In this document: one piece after another, positions 25,168 through 36,679 of the stretch
Position numbering within the stretch: the stretch's first letter is position 1
How the letters are laid out: every line of letters starts with the position of its first letter
Assembly (NCBI GenBank): GCA_000310025.1
Contig: FN649740.1
Location: 1,562,787 to 1,626,786 of the forward strand
Source of the DNA: Ectocarpus siliculosus
Taxonomy: Eukaryota; Sar; Phaeophyceae; Ectocarpales; Ectocarpaceae
Reading direction: 5' to 3'
Length of the DNA: 64,000 nt
Position numbers and translations under genes: made by a program
The notes under the pieces: generated by a model
The model's database searches: none
What the model was told of the DNA's origin: nothing
Seen by the model: the letters and a program-made list of their open reading frames with translations, nothing else

Positions 25168-26768
25168 TTTTCGCAGATCGGGCCCATCGAGCCCTTGGGC
25201 ACCCGCACGTTGCCCAACGGAATAACCAGCGCAACCTCCACCGCAATTGCAATGCGGCGGCCCTCTGATAGCTCTCCACCCTTACAGCGGGAAGGGGGGG
25301 TACTCGGGGGCGAGTCGATCGTCGTCTGTGGTCTGTGGGCTTGGTTTAGGGGTGGTAAACACGAATTCTCATGGAAATTCGAAAAAAACTCCCTTAAATA
25401 TTCCGAAAAATAATTCTCAAAAATGGGCCAAAATGCGCATATTTTGACTTCATTTTAGGATGGACAGCGAAGTTTTTTTTTTTTGCATCAGCTTTGTTGG
25501 CGCTTCGTCTTTCCAACGAACCCAACTATACGATGACCGGAGTAGTGTGCACACCCTAACAATTAAAAGTCCATAAGTTCCCAGACTTACGATACAGAGG
25601 AAGTATACGTGAGGAGCCGTCGCCAAACACAGCAACAAGTCATGACCACAGCACCACGCCGATGAGGGTCGAGGAGAGCGAAAATGCTATTAATAGTACA
25701 AGAACAGGACGGCATTCCACCATTCACACTGTCTTGCTCGGGGGGGAATCTATGGACTCCTCCTGAGATAGAAGACAACCTTGCCTGGGAAAGGGAGAAC
25801 TTTGAGTACAATTGGAGGGACTTGAGAAAGGAGTTTTGTAAGAGGGGCACCCAAAAGGCGGGCCATGTTGGGAAACTGAGCATTTTTCCCCGTAACCTTG
25901 AATCAACGTGTATCATGATTCCCGACTCGTGTTTACTACGACCACATTTCCTGGATATGCGGGTGTTCGTTTTTTACTGGCGTAAGCAACAAAGGATCTA
26001 CCAGAGAACCGGCAGATTGGGGACAGCTGCCAGTGACACCGATAAAACTATAGACACAAGTGGGGGTGTGATGTCATGCCCAATGCAGGCAGGCCTCAGT
26101 GTATTTGGCAGGTACGCCGTAAGCTGCAACGACGAGGATACAACATGACCCGGGTACAAACGTACCAATCATCCATCATTCTCGCTACAGCTGAGGCGAG
26201 CGAGTTGGCCGTCGTAACCCGGTTCAGGTTGCATGGCGTATGCCGCGGATCGGATAGGAGATTAGGATATGAGGCAAGTGAGGGCACCACCATGTGAACG
26301 GTCTACTGTCAACTCGAGGAAGGGACAACCTATCCCGTTAGGCAATGCGATACGATATACTTGGGTACTCGCGTTTTTAGCCACGCCGAGATCGCCTCCT
26401 TCTCTCGATCACCTCAACAAACGCATACATCCGGTGGATGTACCCGCAAATGGCCGAATGAACGCACATTCAAATCGAAACTGTCCAACTCTTATGTATG
26501 ACAATCATCCCAACGCAAGCTTGGAGACAGTGCAGCGGCTGGGGGTAGACGTGATAGCTGCAGCGAAACTGCGGTGCTTAGGTTGGAGCTGGTCTTGGGG
26601 CTCCCTGACCTGTGTTACATCGAAATTCCTACCACCTGCGCTCCAGCGCGCTCGTTGGGGTGTAATAGTTCATGGGCACGATTGGTCTACGGTGTTTGTG
26701 TTCCCCATCGCAGGTTCACCCCATGCGGAAAAGCGCCCTTCCGACAACCATGTCGAACAACTACTTAC

Positions 26769-26840
26769 AGATATTCCAAGGCCGTAAGATCCCCGAAGAT
26801 TCCCTCGGGGAGGGCGGTGAGGTTGTTGTTGCCCAGGTAC
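26769..26840 (-). CDS. LRR exon A1 (24 residues)
   Basis: 72 nt, acceptor GTAAG, donor GTAAGT, starts at the third codon base and ends at the second. Encodes YLGNNNLTALPEGIFGDL then TALEYL, a full LRR of the LxxNxLTxLPxGIFxxL type. No stop in frame. Confidence 0.88.
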
Positions 26841-27575
26841 CTTACGGTGTCGAGGGAAGGCCACGAGCGGAGCAGAGAACACGCGTTAGCTAGGAATAAG
26901 TGTTTGCTGTCGCACATGGTGATCTACAAGGCGCGGCGATCCCACCAACGTGCACCGAAGTTGTTCTGTGCCGCTAGCAAAGTCACGATCTCTACGCCGC
27001 CGCGTGGTGATCTGGGCACGATCTTACCAATATACACGTAACCCGTTCCAGGGCTGCAATGCGTACACCGTCGATCGGAAAAGAGGTTGGCGTACTTGCA
27101 CGAAGCAAGTGAGGGCACCACCATGTGAGAGGTCTACCGTCAACTCGAGGAAACGACAACCTATGCCGTTAAGCAATGCGAACTTGGGTACTCGCGTTTC
27201 TAGCCATGCCGAGATCGCTGCCTTCTCTTGATAAGCTCGACAAATGTACACGCACAAGGCCGGATGAAACCACGCTCAAATCGAAGTTGACCGAATAGTG
27301 TGCTTGGCAAGCAAAATGACCCCAGCGCCCAAGCTTCGAGACAGCGCAGCAATGGGGAATAGACGCGACAACCGCAGCGAGACTACGGTGCGGAGGTTGG
27401 TCTTGGCGCGCCCCGACCTGTTCTACAACGAAATCCTACAACCTGCACTCCAGGGCGCTCGTTGGGGCTTAGTTGTTAATGCGCGCGATTGGTCTGTGGT
27501 ATTTTTGTTCTTCATCGCAGGCTCATTCCATGCAGAGGAGCACCCTACCGGCAACCATGTCGAACAACTACTTAC

Positions 27576-27647
27576 AGTCCTTTAAGGGCCGTAAGACCCC
27601 CGAAGATTCCCTCAGGCAGGCTGGTGAGCTCGTTGTCATACAGGTAC
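27576..27647 (-). CDS. LRR exon A2 (24 residues)
   Basis: 72 nt, same phases and borders as A1. Encodes YLYDNELTSLPEGIFGGL then TALKGL. Open. Confidence 0.88.
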
Positions 27648-28413
27648 CTTCGGGTGCAGAGGGCGAGGACACGAGCGGACAGAGAACACACATCAGCTAG
27701 GAATCAGTACTTGCTGCCGTACACGGTGATCTATGAGGCGCGGCCTGCCCGCCAAAATGCACAGGCGACGTTCTGTGGCACTAGCAAAGCTGCTGCTTGG
27801 TGACCGGGGTACAATCATAATCATACCAATCATACCTTATTCCAACTACAAGCGACTGAGTGGCCGTCGCAACCCGTTCCAGGGTGAACTGCGTAAACCG
27901 CGGATCGCATCAGAGGTTGGAATATGAGGCCTGTGAGGGCATCACCACGTGAGAGGTCTACCGCCAATTCCAGGAAACGACACCTATCCCGTTACGTGAT
28001 GCGATGCTTGGGTACGAGCGTTTCTAGCCACGCCGAGATTGCCTCCTTCTCTCGATCACCTCAACAAATGCTTACATCCGACGGACGTACTCGAAAACGG
28101 TCGATTGAAAGCACATTGAAATCGAAAGTGACCCAATTGTGTATATAACAATCATCCCAACGCAGGCTTCGGCAGTGCCGCAGTGGGGGGTACACGCGAT
28201 AACCGTAGCGAGACTTCGGTGCATAGGTTGGAGCTGGTCCTGGGCCACCTCTACATGTTGCACACCGAATTTCTTACCGCCTGCATTCTGGCGCGCTCAT
28301 TGGGGCTGAATGGTTCATGGTCACGATTGGTCTGTGGTATTTGTGTTCTCCATCGCAGACTGGCCCCATGCGGAGGAGCACCCTACCGACAACGATGTGG
28401 AACAAATACTTAC

Positions 28414-28485
28414 AGCCATTCCAAGGTCGTAAGACCCTCGAAGATCCCCTCAGGCAGGGTGGTGATACCGTTGGAATAAAGTTGC
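28414..28485 (-). CDS. LRR exon A3 (24 residues)
   Basis: 72 nt, same phases. Encodes QLYSNGITTLPEGIFEGL then TTLEWL. Open. Confidence 0.88.
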
Positions 28486-29290
28486 CTTTGGGTGTCGAGG
28501 GAAGGCCACGAGTGGAGCAGAGAACACGCGTTAGCTAGGAATCAGTGCTTGCTGCCGCACATGGTGGCCTAAAAGGCACGGCCAGCTCATAAACATGCAC
28601 AGACGACACAGACGACGTTCAGTGCAGTGGCATTAGCAAAATCACGGACTCTAAGCTGCCCCGTGATAACCTCGGTACTGTATAATCATACCAATCATAC
28701 ATCCTTCCCGCTGCAACTGAGGCGACTGAGTTGGCCATGGTAACCCGTTCCAGGGTGAATTGCGTACTGCGGACCGGATAAGAGATTGGAATATGAGGCA
28801 AGTGAGGGCACCAACATGTGGAAGATCTACCGCCAATTCCATGACGGGACAACCTATCCCGTTACGTAATGCGATGCTTGGGAACTCGCGTTTCTAGACA
28901 CGCCGAGATCGCCGATTCTCTCGATCACGTCCACAAATGCTTACATCCGATGGATGCACGCGAAACACGGCCGAATGAGCGCACATTCAAATCGAAGTTG
29001 ACCGAATCGTGTGTTTGACAATCATCCCAACGCAGGCTTCGACAATGCCGCAGTGGGGGGTAGACGCGATGTCGGAAGCGAGACTTTGGTGCGTAGGTTG
29101 GAGCTGGTCCTGGGCCACCTCCACATGTTGCACACCGAAATCTTACCACCTGCATTCTGGCGCGTTCGTTGGGGCATAGTCTAATGGTTCATAGTCACGA
29201 TTGGTCTGTGGTATTTGTGTTCTCCATCGCAGGCTCACCCCATGCACTGGAGGAGCATCCTACCGACAACCATGTGGAACAACTACTTAC

Positions 29291-29362
29291 AGGGTTTCCA
29301 AGGCCGTAAGACCCCCGAAGATTCCCTCAGGCAGGGTGGTGAGCTCGTTTTCGCGCAGGCCC
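29291..29362 (-). CDS. LRR exon A4 (24 residues)
   Basis: 72 nt, same phases. Encodes GLRENELTTLPEGIFGGL then TALETL. Open. It is the most 5' LRR exon visible in block A; no signal-peptide exon is seen upstream. Confidence 0.88.
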
Positions 29363-30058
29363 CTTCGTGTGTCGAGGGAAGGCCACGAGCGGAGCAGAGA
29401 ACCCACATGAGCTAGGAACCAGGGCTTGCTACCGCACATGGTGATCTACTAAGCGCGACCAGCCTACCAACATGCACAGGCGACGTTCTGTGGCACTAGC
29501 AAAGTCACGGCCTCTTACGACGCGTGGTGATCTGGATCAGTCCTACCAATCATACTCCACTCCCACTACAGCAGTTGGGGCGACTAAGTTGGCTGTCGCA
29601 ACCCGTTCCAGGGTTGCATTGCACACACCGCGGATCGGATAAATATTAGAATATGAGGCCAGTGGGGACACCACCATGTGAAAGACCTACTGTACCGCCA
29701 ACTCGACGAAACGACAATTTATCTCGTTACGCGATGCTTTGGTACTCGCGTTTCTAGCCACGCCGAGATCGCTCCTTCTCTCGATCACCTCAACAAATGC
29801 TTACATCTACCGTAAATGCCTGAATGTACGCACAATCAACAAATCAAAATTGACCGACTCGTACGTTAGACAGACAAAACCATCGAAGCGTAAGCGTCGA
29901 GACTATGCAGCGGTTGGGGATAGACGCGATAACCGCAGCGAGACTACGGTGCGTAGGTTGGAGCTGGTCCTGGGCCACCCCCACCTGTTCTACAACAAAA
30001 TTCCTATCAGCTGCTTTCTGGCGTGCTCGTTGGGGCTTAATGGTTCATGGGCACGATT

Positions 30059-31576
30059 GGTGTCTCGTGGTTGTTGTTCAGGTGAGAATAATGCACCTTG
30101 CAGTTCGAGTCTATCCCTCGCTCAAGCTGGGGGGTATCAATGCAGCACCTTGCAAAGGCCACTTCGATCAAATGTGCCAAGCATCTGGCCATAATAATAA
30201 GGCTTGGCACATTAGCACTCACAGATGTGTGATTGTTTCTGGTCCGGCAGCTTCCAAGCATGACGCTATGTCGTCGAAATCGGCATCTGTTACGCCGCAA
30301 CCGTGAACGATCCTGGGATAAATGAGATCGCACACACCAAACGGCGGCGGGTCAAGTCTTGCTCTATGTGAGGTGCGGCGGCATCGTGCACAGTAAGAGC
30401 GCGAACATGCGTGGATGAAATAGCATGCCAAGTGCTCCGAACTCAAAATACCGCCGTTTCTCGACCAACGCGTATCGGAGGATTAGATTGAAACGCCGCT
30501 CATTTAGGAGCGAGCTTTGCCGAAGAAATTGCACAAATCTACCCTGCAAGGTAACTCAATCGTCCTGCAACGAGCCACGCCGAACATGAACGGGTGCCCT
30601 GTCAGCCACCATCACAAACTAAACATGTTTGGGGTCTTGGAGGAGGAAACACAATACGATGTAGTATTCTTTTTGGGGGCTCACCATGCACCAGTCCTAC
30701 TGGTCTGACATCGGTCGGTGTCGGTGGAGTCCAGGCATTCATTAACTGCAACCGACGGCGCACGTGGGACAGACGGCAGACGGGATGAAATGAGGGGACG
30801 CACTGTGAGATTGGCACAGAACGATCTATGCTAATGGAGCAGTAGAATAAGAATTGAATATTGTCGAATCGACCAGTCGACTACGGTAGGTCAACGCACT
30901 AGGATGTTCCACGACAGAGAAGAGATACCCGAGTACGAGGTATACCAAGAGGCGAGCTCGAAAAAACTGGCATCGATGCGACAGGCTCTATGTGCGATGC
31001 GACAGGCTCTATGTGTACAAGAAATGAGGGAGAACTGCCAACTTATCCAGTCCATCAACGATGGATCGCAGCCTCCACAACCAATACCGGCGTGGAGGTT
31101 CGAGGCATAGAACAAAACCCGATGACGTCAGTACGCGAAAACAGATATCGAGCTGACAATCTCCCCGAACAACGATGGGACAGTGTTTCCATTTCTTGGA
31201 AATCAAGGTTCTGAAGAGGCTACAGCGTTCTCGCCCCATGCGCTACAGTAAACCTTCCTTTACACACGTGGAACCTTCGACATGGCGTAGATCCCAAATT
31301 TCAAATTTTAACCCTTTTGAGCCGTCACGCGTACTGACGTACTGGGCAAATATTCGAAACATGAGAAATGCGCTAAATGCTAACGTGAATCTCTTTTTAC
31401 ACGTCTAGACTATGCTGTCACAGAGACACACATCACAGCGCCACACATACCCTCGCCCGAACCTACGAAGCCACTGACGCAAAGACTGGAGGGCAGCAAA
31501 AAGGGTATTACAAGCCCAGCCGAAGCTCGGATATCGTGGTAGTGTATGCTGCATCTCCCAAAACGTTGAAAATCAA
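30059..31576. other. Gene-free stretch right of LRR array A
   Basis: No supported gene. If block A had a signal peptide and more LRRs, they would lie here on the minus strand; I find neither LRR consensus nor further unit homology. A small direct repeat of GATGCGACAGGCTCTATGTG lies at about 30975-31015. Confidence 0.45.
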
Positions 31577-32310
31577 TGGTATTTATTCCCAAGATCCAGC
31601 AGTCACCATGTCAGCAGCTAGGTCAAACAATTGCAACATCTACACATCATAGCTCCCACACATACCCTCGCCCGACCTAGAAAGACACTACTGTAGGTGT
31701 GTGTGTGCTGGTATGCTCGTGTGCTCGTGTGCTTGTGGGAAAAACGCAGGAGCTCTATAATAGTGAGTCGGCAGGGCAACAGAGTACTACAGTACAAACA
31801 CCAGCTAAATTCATCTGGCCCTTCAAGCCCTCTCGTTGATCATTTCCATTGATCATCGTATAATACTAAAAGTAGAGTCGTTGAGGCAGCCNNNNNNNNN
31901 NNNNNNNNNNNNNNNNNNNNNNNNNNNNNNNNNNNNNNNNNNNNNNNNNNNNNNNNNNNNNNNNNNNNNNNNNNNNNNNNNNNNNNNNNNNTCAATGGTA
32001 TTTATTCTCAGGATCCAGCAGTCAGCAAGTCTGCAGGTAGGTCAAACAAATGCAACATCTACACATCATCGCTCCCACACATACCCTCGCCCGTCCTAGA
32101 ACGACGATAAGGGAATTGTGATTCCTCTGATTTGCGGGCGAATTGGGCTCTTTGGAGGCAAGCTCCAGCGGCCGTCTGATTGCGAGTAGGCGTAGCATCC
32201 GACGTGTACCGTACAAACGCCAGCTAATTTCATTTGTCCATTCAAGCGCTCTGGTCGCTCACTTTCATTGATCCTCGTCTCATAGTAGAAGCAGAGCCGT
32301 TGAGGCTGCC
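31577..32310. repeat. Direct duplication (~415-bp period) containing an assembly gap
   Basis: The first copy (31577-31891) and second copy (31992-32310) share TCAATGGTATTTATTC at their starts, CCCACACATACCCTCGCCCG in the middle and GTTGAGGC-GCC at their ends. A further fragment with ACACATACCCTCGCCCG is at about 31444. The 100-N gap (31892-31991) falls exactly between copies, as expected where a repeat stopped assembly. The real distance is unknown. Confidence 0.8.
31892..31991. other. Assembly gap, 100 N
   Basis: Exactly 100 N, a conventional placeholder length. The true size is unknown because the gap lies between repeat copies. Confidence 0.98.
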
Positions 32311-32359
32311 AGACACCTCATCACAATGATGAGGTGTCTGGCTGCCTCAACTGCTCTGC
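32291..32359. repeat. Long near-perfect hairpin
   Basis: Left arm 32291-32323 and right arm 32327-32359 are inverted with two mismatches in 33 pairs around a 3-nt loop (CAA). The core is AGACACCTCATCA/TGATGAGGTGTCT. The left arm is the end of the duplicated unit (GTTGAGGCTGCC), so the hairpin may be where that unit turns back on itself. Confidence 0.85.
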
Positions 32360-32760
32360 TACTACCATGTGTGGCGGAACAAGGAAAGTTTGAGAGCTGT
32401 GCTATGGTTTTGACCACCGAGACGAGTTGGCCCTTGGTGGGAACACGTGGTACAGTACTTCAGCAGTACACCCATCGATGGCGTTCCCCAATGTTGCTCG
32501 AACCCACCCACCCACCTGCGGAGGTAACCGACAACGATGAGAGTCCCAGCAGAACGACCAAGAGCATCTCCAACATTCTCCCACGCCGTGTCCATGATGA
32601 CAGAAAATATGAGCTGCACGTTTCGGGAAAGGACGGCGTGGACGGATTGAACAAGGAACTTCTTCCGCATCGTATGATATTCGCCGGCCACACAGCGAAT
32701 CCGACAACAGCATTTATTTTGACACTCCACCGGGGGAACAGATGCACCAACCAGTCTTGA
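32329..32760 (+). CDS. Unrecognised ORF with possible signal peptide
   Basis: Reads 143 residues from an ATG at 32329 with a hydrophobic start (MRCLAASTALLLPCVAEQG). I recognise no domain. The start lies inside the right arm of the hairpin, so translation signals overlap a strong inverted repeat. It could be chance; the minus strand over the same stretch is also open. Confidence 0.25.
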   Translation: MRCLAASTALLLPCVAEQGKFESCAMVLTTETSWPLVGTRGTVLQQYTHRWRSPMLLEPTHPPAEVTDNDESPSRTTKSISNILPRRVHDDRKYELHVSGKDGVDGLNKELLPHRMIFAGHTANPTTAFILTLHRGNRCTNQS

Positions 32761-35041
32761 AGATCATCTTGAAATACGTATTCCGGATACATGTATGCGT
32801 ATGTACCGAGGAATAGATTAGGATCGAATAGAGCAGCGGCCCCACACTCCGCAAATTGGACCTAAATTGGACTACATACGTAGCTGCCGCCATTACCACT
32901 GCTGCTGACGGCCAGCAGTTCCGGAGTTCCGGAGATCCAGGTCCGTGGGTGGCTGTTACAAAGTCGTGTGTCGGTCCAATACGACAACGTGTGTCGGTCC
33001 AACACGACCGTAATGATATGCTGCCGAGCGCCGAATCTATTATTCACAAAGAACAACATTTTTTTACCCCGAGGTGCAGGTGAGATTGCAGGTGAGGTGA
33101 GATTCGAATGTACCCTCGACAGCAGTAGATCTGAACGTGCCATCACAAATTTCACCTCTGCATGTTGTCCTTGGAAGATAGAAAGGTGCTTTTCGTGTTG
33201 GTGGGACATATTATCTATCTGTGTGAGTGGCGAAGAGAGTTGGGTTTTTTCCCTACAGAACACGCCGGGAGCACCGGGAGCGCCGAGAGCGCCGAGAGCG
33301 CCGTTGTGTGTTGTCCATACTGCTGCAGGAGGCGGCTTTGAAACTTGAAATCCAAATCAGGGTTGGCATTGGTCATGCTCTGGTCTTGAAGACAAATCCC
33401 TAGCTAGGCAAATTGGCGCAAGGCCCAAGCGGCGTTTTCAGTCTTCCGTGACGGACTCGACAAACAACAACGGCGGTGGTCCGTGAAATCAAAACGACAC
33501 AAGCACCCAAAGAGGACTGGTACCTCATCATGGTGACGCGATCGATCCCGCTGGGGAGGGGATTCAGAGACAGACCAGACCTGGCCCCTCACGGTTCCTC
33601 GCTAGGAACTGACTGTTTTCGACTGGCTGATCTTGATCCTGTGGGGAGCTCGAACGACGGGATGAGAGGTCGGATGAGAGGATATACTGCTGGTTGCATG
33701 CAGCTGGTTATGTGTTGTGCGGGGCAGCTGGTCGAAAGTTGTGGTCTCCATGTCAGAATGTATATTTCTTGGGTCATTCTTTGGGAATTGCAACGAATTC
33801 TTGGGGAATTGGGAAGCTCTCATCTCTCATCCCTCATCCCTCTTCGCCCCGGCCGAGGGCATACTGTAGTCTAGCCTACATACAAGGCTTGCACCTTACC
33901 TCGGTATATATACTGGAACTCTGAGCCTCTCTAGCACGCGTTGGCTTGCCTCTCGGAGAGCACAAACTTGACACCGTGGTGCTCCTTATTTCCCCGCATC
34001 CTTCACGCCTAGGTAGCAAGAATACATGCTGTGTATCGTACCATCAACATTTTTCTGCAAGCAACGAAAAAAAACGAGACACCTGAAACAAAGTGAGAGC
34101 GAAGTTAAAGCGCCTTCTTGCTCCCAATGTGTCTTTTATCGGACCGCTACTACCTTAGTAACCTGCCTGGATTGCCCTACTAATATTCTTCTTGTATGTT
34201 CGGACCCTTTACGGACCCTTTACGAAGGTGATCTCCATCTGGCCCAAACAGAACTTATGCACTTTTATTTATATAGACGATGATCTTCTTACCGGAATTC
34301 TTACTCCGTAACCAATACAAAGTCTAGTCTAGTTCCTCGGGTTCAGTGAGGCCCGTGACACGAGCCTCATGCCATCCGCCCAGGATCTGAAGTTGCGACC
34401 TTAGCAACTCCCACCCTGCTTACATCTTGTTAAACCGTTTTTTTACTGGATAGATATATACCCGACCCGTGAATCGTCTGGGTCTGGGTCTTGTGTACGA
34501 AACACCGACGGGCCATGAGCGCTGACAGCATTTCCCCGCCGCATTATCTATCCCGTCTCTCTCTCGCAGCCACGGGCTCAAACACTCTTGCGCTCGTGCA
34601 GTCCTCCAAGTATGTGTTCCACATTTTGGGTACACTTTGTTGGTACCACTGCCTAATGACCCGAACGTGAGGGTGTCAGCCAACCGCCTTCCCTCTTCGC
34701 TCGTGTTGGCCCGGCCGTCCTTCTCTTGTGTACCTGATATTATTTCATTGAGTACAATACAGAAATACACGAAGCTTACGGCGGGAACACAAATTCGAGG
34801 GACCTCCTCTGAACGCGCAAAATATCCACGCATGCATGCCGTTGAATAGCCCCAGAATAGGCGAGAGGGGTAAGAGAATCGGTCGTCCGAACCGTATCAT
34901 CTTCCCAAGGCCAAAGACATTCCATCAAGACGTGTCAAGTCAGTGAGTGGTTGTGGGGGCGTGCCCACCGCTCCCTCTTTCTCGGGACTATGATTCGTTG
35001 ACCAGTTATGTGCAGTAGTTCGTTTTAAAGGAAGAATAACA
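32761..35041. other. Stretch without a supported gene
   Basis: No gene seen. It contains a 9-bp repeat run of GAGAGCGCC type at about 33268-33302, an LTR-like fragment at 33905-34000, and a short tandem of CGGACCCTTTA at about 34201-34222. Confidence 0.45.
33905..34000 (+). repeat. LTR-like/promoter-like fragment, copy 2
   Basis: Counterpart of 20008-20110: TATATATACTGGAACTCTGA, CACGCGTTGGCTTGCCTCTC and GTGGTGCTCCTTATTTCCC in the same order. It is shorter by small deletions. Confidence 0.5.
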
Positions 35042-35587
35042 TCAGCCAATTGCAGTACAATCTTTCACGTCCGCGCATTCAAATGGCGTTTTACCATACA
35101 CGGGAGGTGATATAGGGCTAACTCGCAATGAAGCACACTCGGAGTTTTCCCCCGCAGCTCCTGGAGAAGCAAGTTGTACCTCATACCGAACATCCTTTCC
35201 CTCGCTAACCGTGATGCTCACTTGAACTTGCACCCGTGTCAGCGGCCACGGTCGGGATCGAAGACGAGGACACATTTCCATAACGAAGTGTAATTGGTGG
35301 GCCGTGTCTGTGTCTGTCCCTGCGGGCCCGAAGAAATCGGTCCTCGCGATATCGTTCGGGTGAATGTCGGCCGGGTTGCCAGCGACGACTTGCATCACCC
35401 CCGCTCTAGCAGCGTCCATGAACGTCACCGAAGATACTTCGATCACGTTCGCCGCGGCGGCTTCGGTGGCGGTATGATGAGTTCGCTGACCAAAGAAGGC
35501 ATGGCTACGGCTAGTAGGGCTACCACAGATAGAGCCGGGGAGGAAAGACAAGGGTGGCAGCAGGCGTCTCGTTAATAATAGCTAGCT
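35042..35587 (-). CDS. Unrecognised open frame, possible 3' exon
   Basis: About 181 codons open on the minus strand from just after a TAG near 35588 to a TAA at 35042. The first ATG in frame is far in (MDAARAGVMQVVAGN), so if real it is a terminal exon reached by splicing. It includes VQVQVSITVSEGKDVRYEVQ. It lies downstream of the kinase pseudogene on the same strand, but nothing ties it to that gene. Confidence 0.3.
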
Positions 35588-36391
35588 AAAGTTGGGTGCT
35601 CATCGTATTGCTTGTCGTTCATTTCCCTGCGACCCGTGAAGGGGGCCTTTCTTCCTTACCGATCGTATCTTCGCCGACCCTTGCCGTTGATAGTTTCGGT
35701 CCCCCCGTAGTCTCTGTTCTTCTACGGTTAGTTACACAAAAGAGATGCTGCTGCAAGCGTGCCCGGTCGTCCCTGGTCGCCCCCACGGACTTCACGTCGC
35801 CGAGCCGTCGGGGGTGATACTGCACCTGTCACCACTCGTTCTGACAAACCGGGGGGCCTGATCAAGCTGTTCAAAGCGACGCCTGTCTAGCCTCCTGGAA
35901 AGTGAGAGCTACAGTAGAGCGGAGACTACTTCCCTCGCCGCACCTTCTCCCCCAGGGAGAATTGACTGCCGATCTCGTTCGCTCCCTCTAGGTCTTACAA
36001 GATCGTGGCCTCCTAGAACACGGACTATACCAGCGAAAACTCCCCGATCGACACACCATCTTCTCACGTGCAGCACCATCGGCTCTCCGACAGCCCGCGG
36101 CATTAACTCTGCTTTTGGGATTGGCCATGCCGGAACCAGGGAGGTTGTGCCTATGATGGCCGGCACCTGGCCGAGGCCAATGATACTGGAGGAAGGAGGC
36201 GCCTACACACAACCCAAACGCAGAACTGTAGTCGCTGTGCCAACAGTTCAACCCCTGATCCATGTACGATACCGAAAACATCAAAATAACGATACAGATC
36301 ACGGTTGGGTGTATCGTCTCAATGGAAACTAGAAGATGATACGTATCAGGGTCATCCCCGAAGTTTTACATGCGTTTTTCGAAATCAAGAG
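35588..36391. other. Intergenic stretch
   Basis: No feature supported here. This is the 3' flank of the kinase pseudogene, which is transcribed toward it. Confidence 0.4.
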
Positions 36392-36679
36392 CTATTTCTT
36401 CTTCAAAGCCGTCGGTCGGACTTTCCCCCCATTGCAAAACACTGAAAACGTAGGGCGGTCCATGGGCGCCTGGGCCCAGCAGCTGCGCACCATCTCTGCG
36501 ATATCTAGGGGGGCGTCCGCGGGAATTGCGGGGCGTTCCTCGCGCATGACAACACGGAGGTAGATGTCTCGAGGCCGAATTTCGTTCGCCCAAGGTATCT
36601 GTCTTGTCAATACCTCCTACACCACCATCCCAAAGCTGTAGACGTCGCTCGCCTTGGAGGTTTTACTGGACTCCAGCAC
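36392..36679 (-). pseudogene. Kinase C-lobe exon with in-frame TAG
   Basis: After acceptor GAGAAG it reads VLESSKTSKASDVYSFGMVV, then TAG (36617-36619), then EVLTRQIPWANEIRPRDIYL, CWAQAPMDRPTF. TKL kinases have Trp at the stop position (VVWEV), so one G-to-A change explains it. The end FSVFCNGGK looks shifted: dropping one T from the GTTTTG run gives a frame that ends LDFEKRM. Confidence 0.85.

Larger units (their letters stand above)
24279..25607. mobile_element. Non-autonomous TIR transposon, Tc1/mariner or Stowaway-like
   Basis: Terminal inverted repeats of about 35 bp: left TACTTCCTCTGTCTCGTAAG then TCTGGGAACTT; right is the complement of TACTTCCTCTGTATCGTAAG then TCTGGGAACTT. Both ends abut TATA, consistent with TA target duplication. 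Block B provides the empty site: at 46316-46325 the flanking sequences are joined directly (TAGTTGTTCGTGGGGAGCC). The ~1.33 kb interior has no transposase frame and includes a nested LTR-like sequence. Confidence 0.8.
21310..29362 (-). pseudogene. Block A: truncated copy of LRR receptor ectodomain and TM exon
   Basis: Minus-strand order: LRR exons 29362-29291, 28485-28414, 27647-27576, 26840-26769; Cys-ending exon 23622-23576; Pro/Ala linker exon 23058-22972; transmembrane exon from 21632 downward. Phases fit across these junctions (LRR ends CT, next starts G, giving Leu). The TM exon reads MVGVVVGVVACALAL, then a stop caused by five extra bases relative to block B, then resumes as VAALGFFLCRRRAAKS. 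Homology to block B is lost near 21310, inside the segment after the TM helix. There is no kinase downstream, so this copy cannot encode a receptor kinase. Non-exonic sequence also matches block B at roughly 80% by eye. Confidence 0.8.
26135..30058 (-). repeat. Tandem array A of ~0.8-0.9 kb LRR-exon units
   Basis: Four full units and one partial unit share intron and exon sequence. LRR exon spacing is 807, 838 and 877 bp. Recognisable shared segments include CCACGCCGAGATCGC, GGTTGGAGCTGGTC, AACCCGTTCCAGG and GGAAGGCCACGAGCGGAGCA. The fifth unit (about 29420-30058) is cut just before its LRR exon would start. The unit is one exon plus its introns, so the array is tandem exon duplication. Confidence 0.85.

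Noticed and set aside
26269..29410. Plus-strand ORFs containing NNYLQ..GRK.PEDSLRQGGEL
   Set aside because: They repeat once per unit and look conserved, but they are the antisense of the LRR exons, which have consistent splice borders and LRR consensus on the minus strand.
33265..33305. Collagen-like Pro-Gly-Ala repeat
   Set aside because: Only four short units of a 9-bp repeat in a frame without other protein character.
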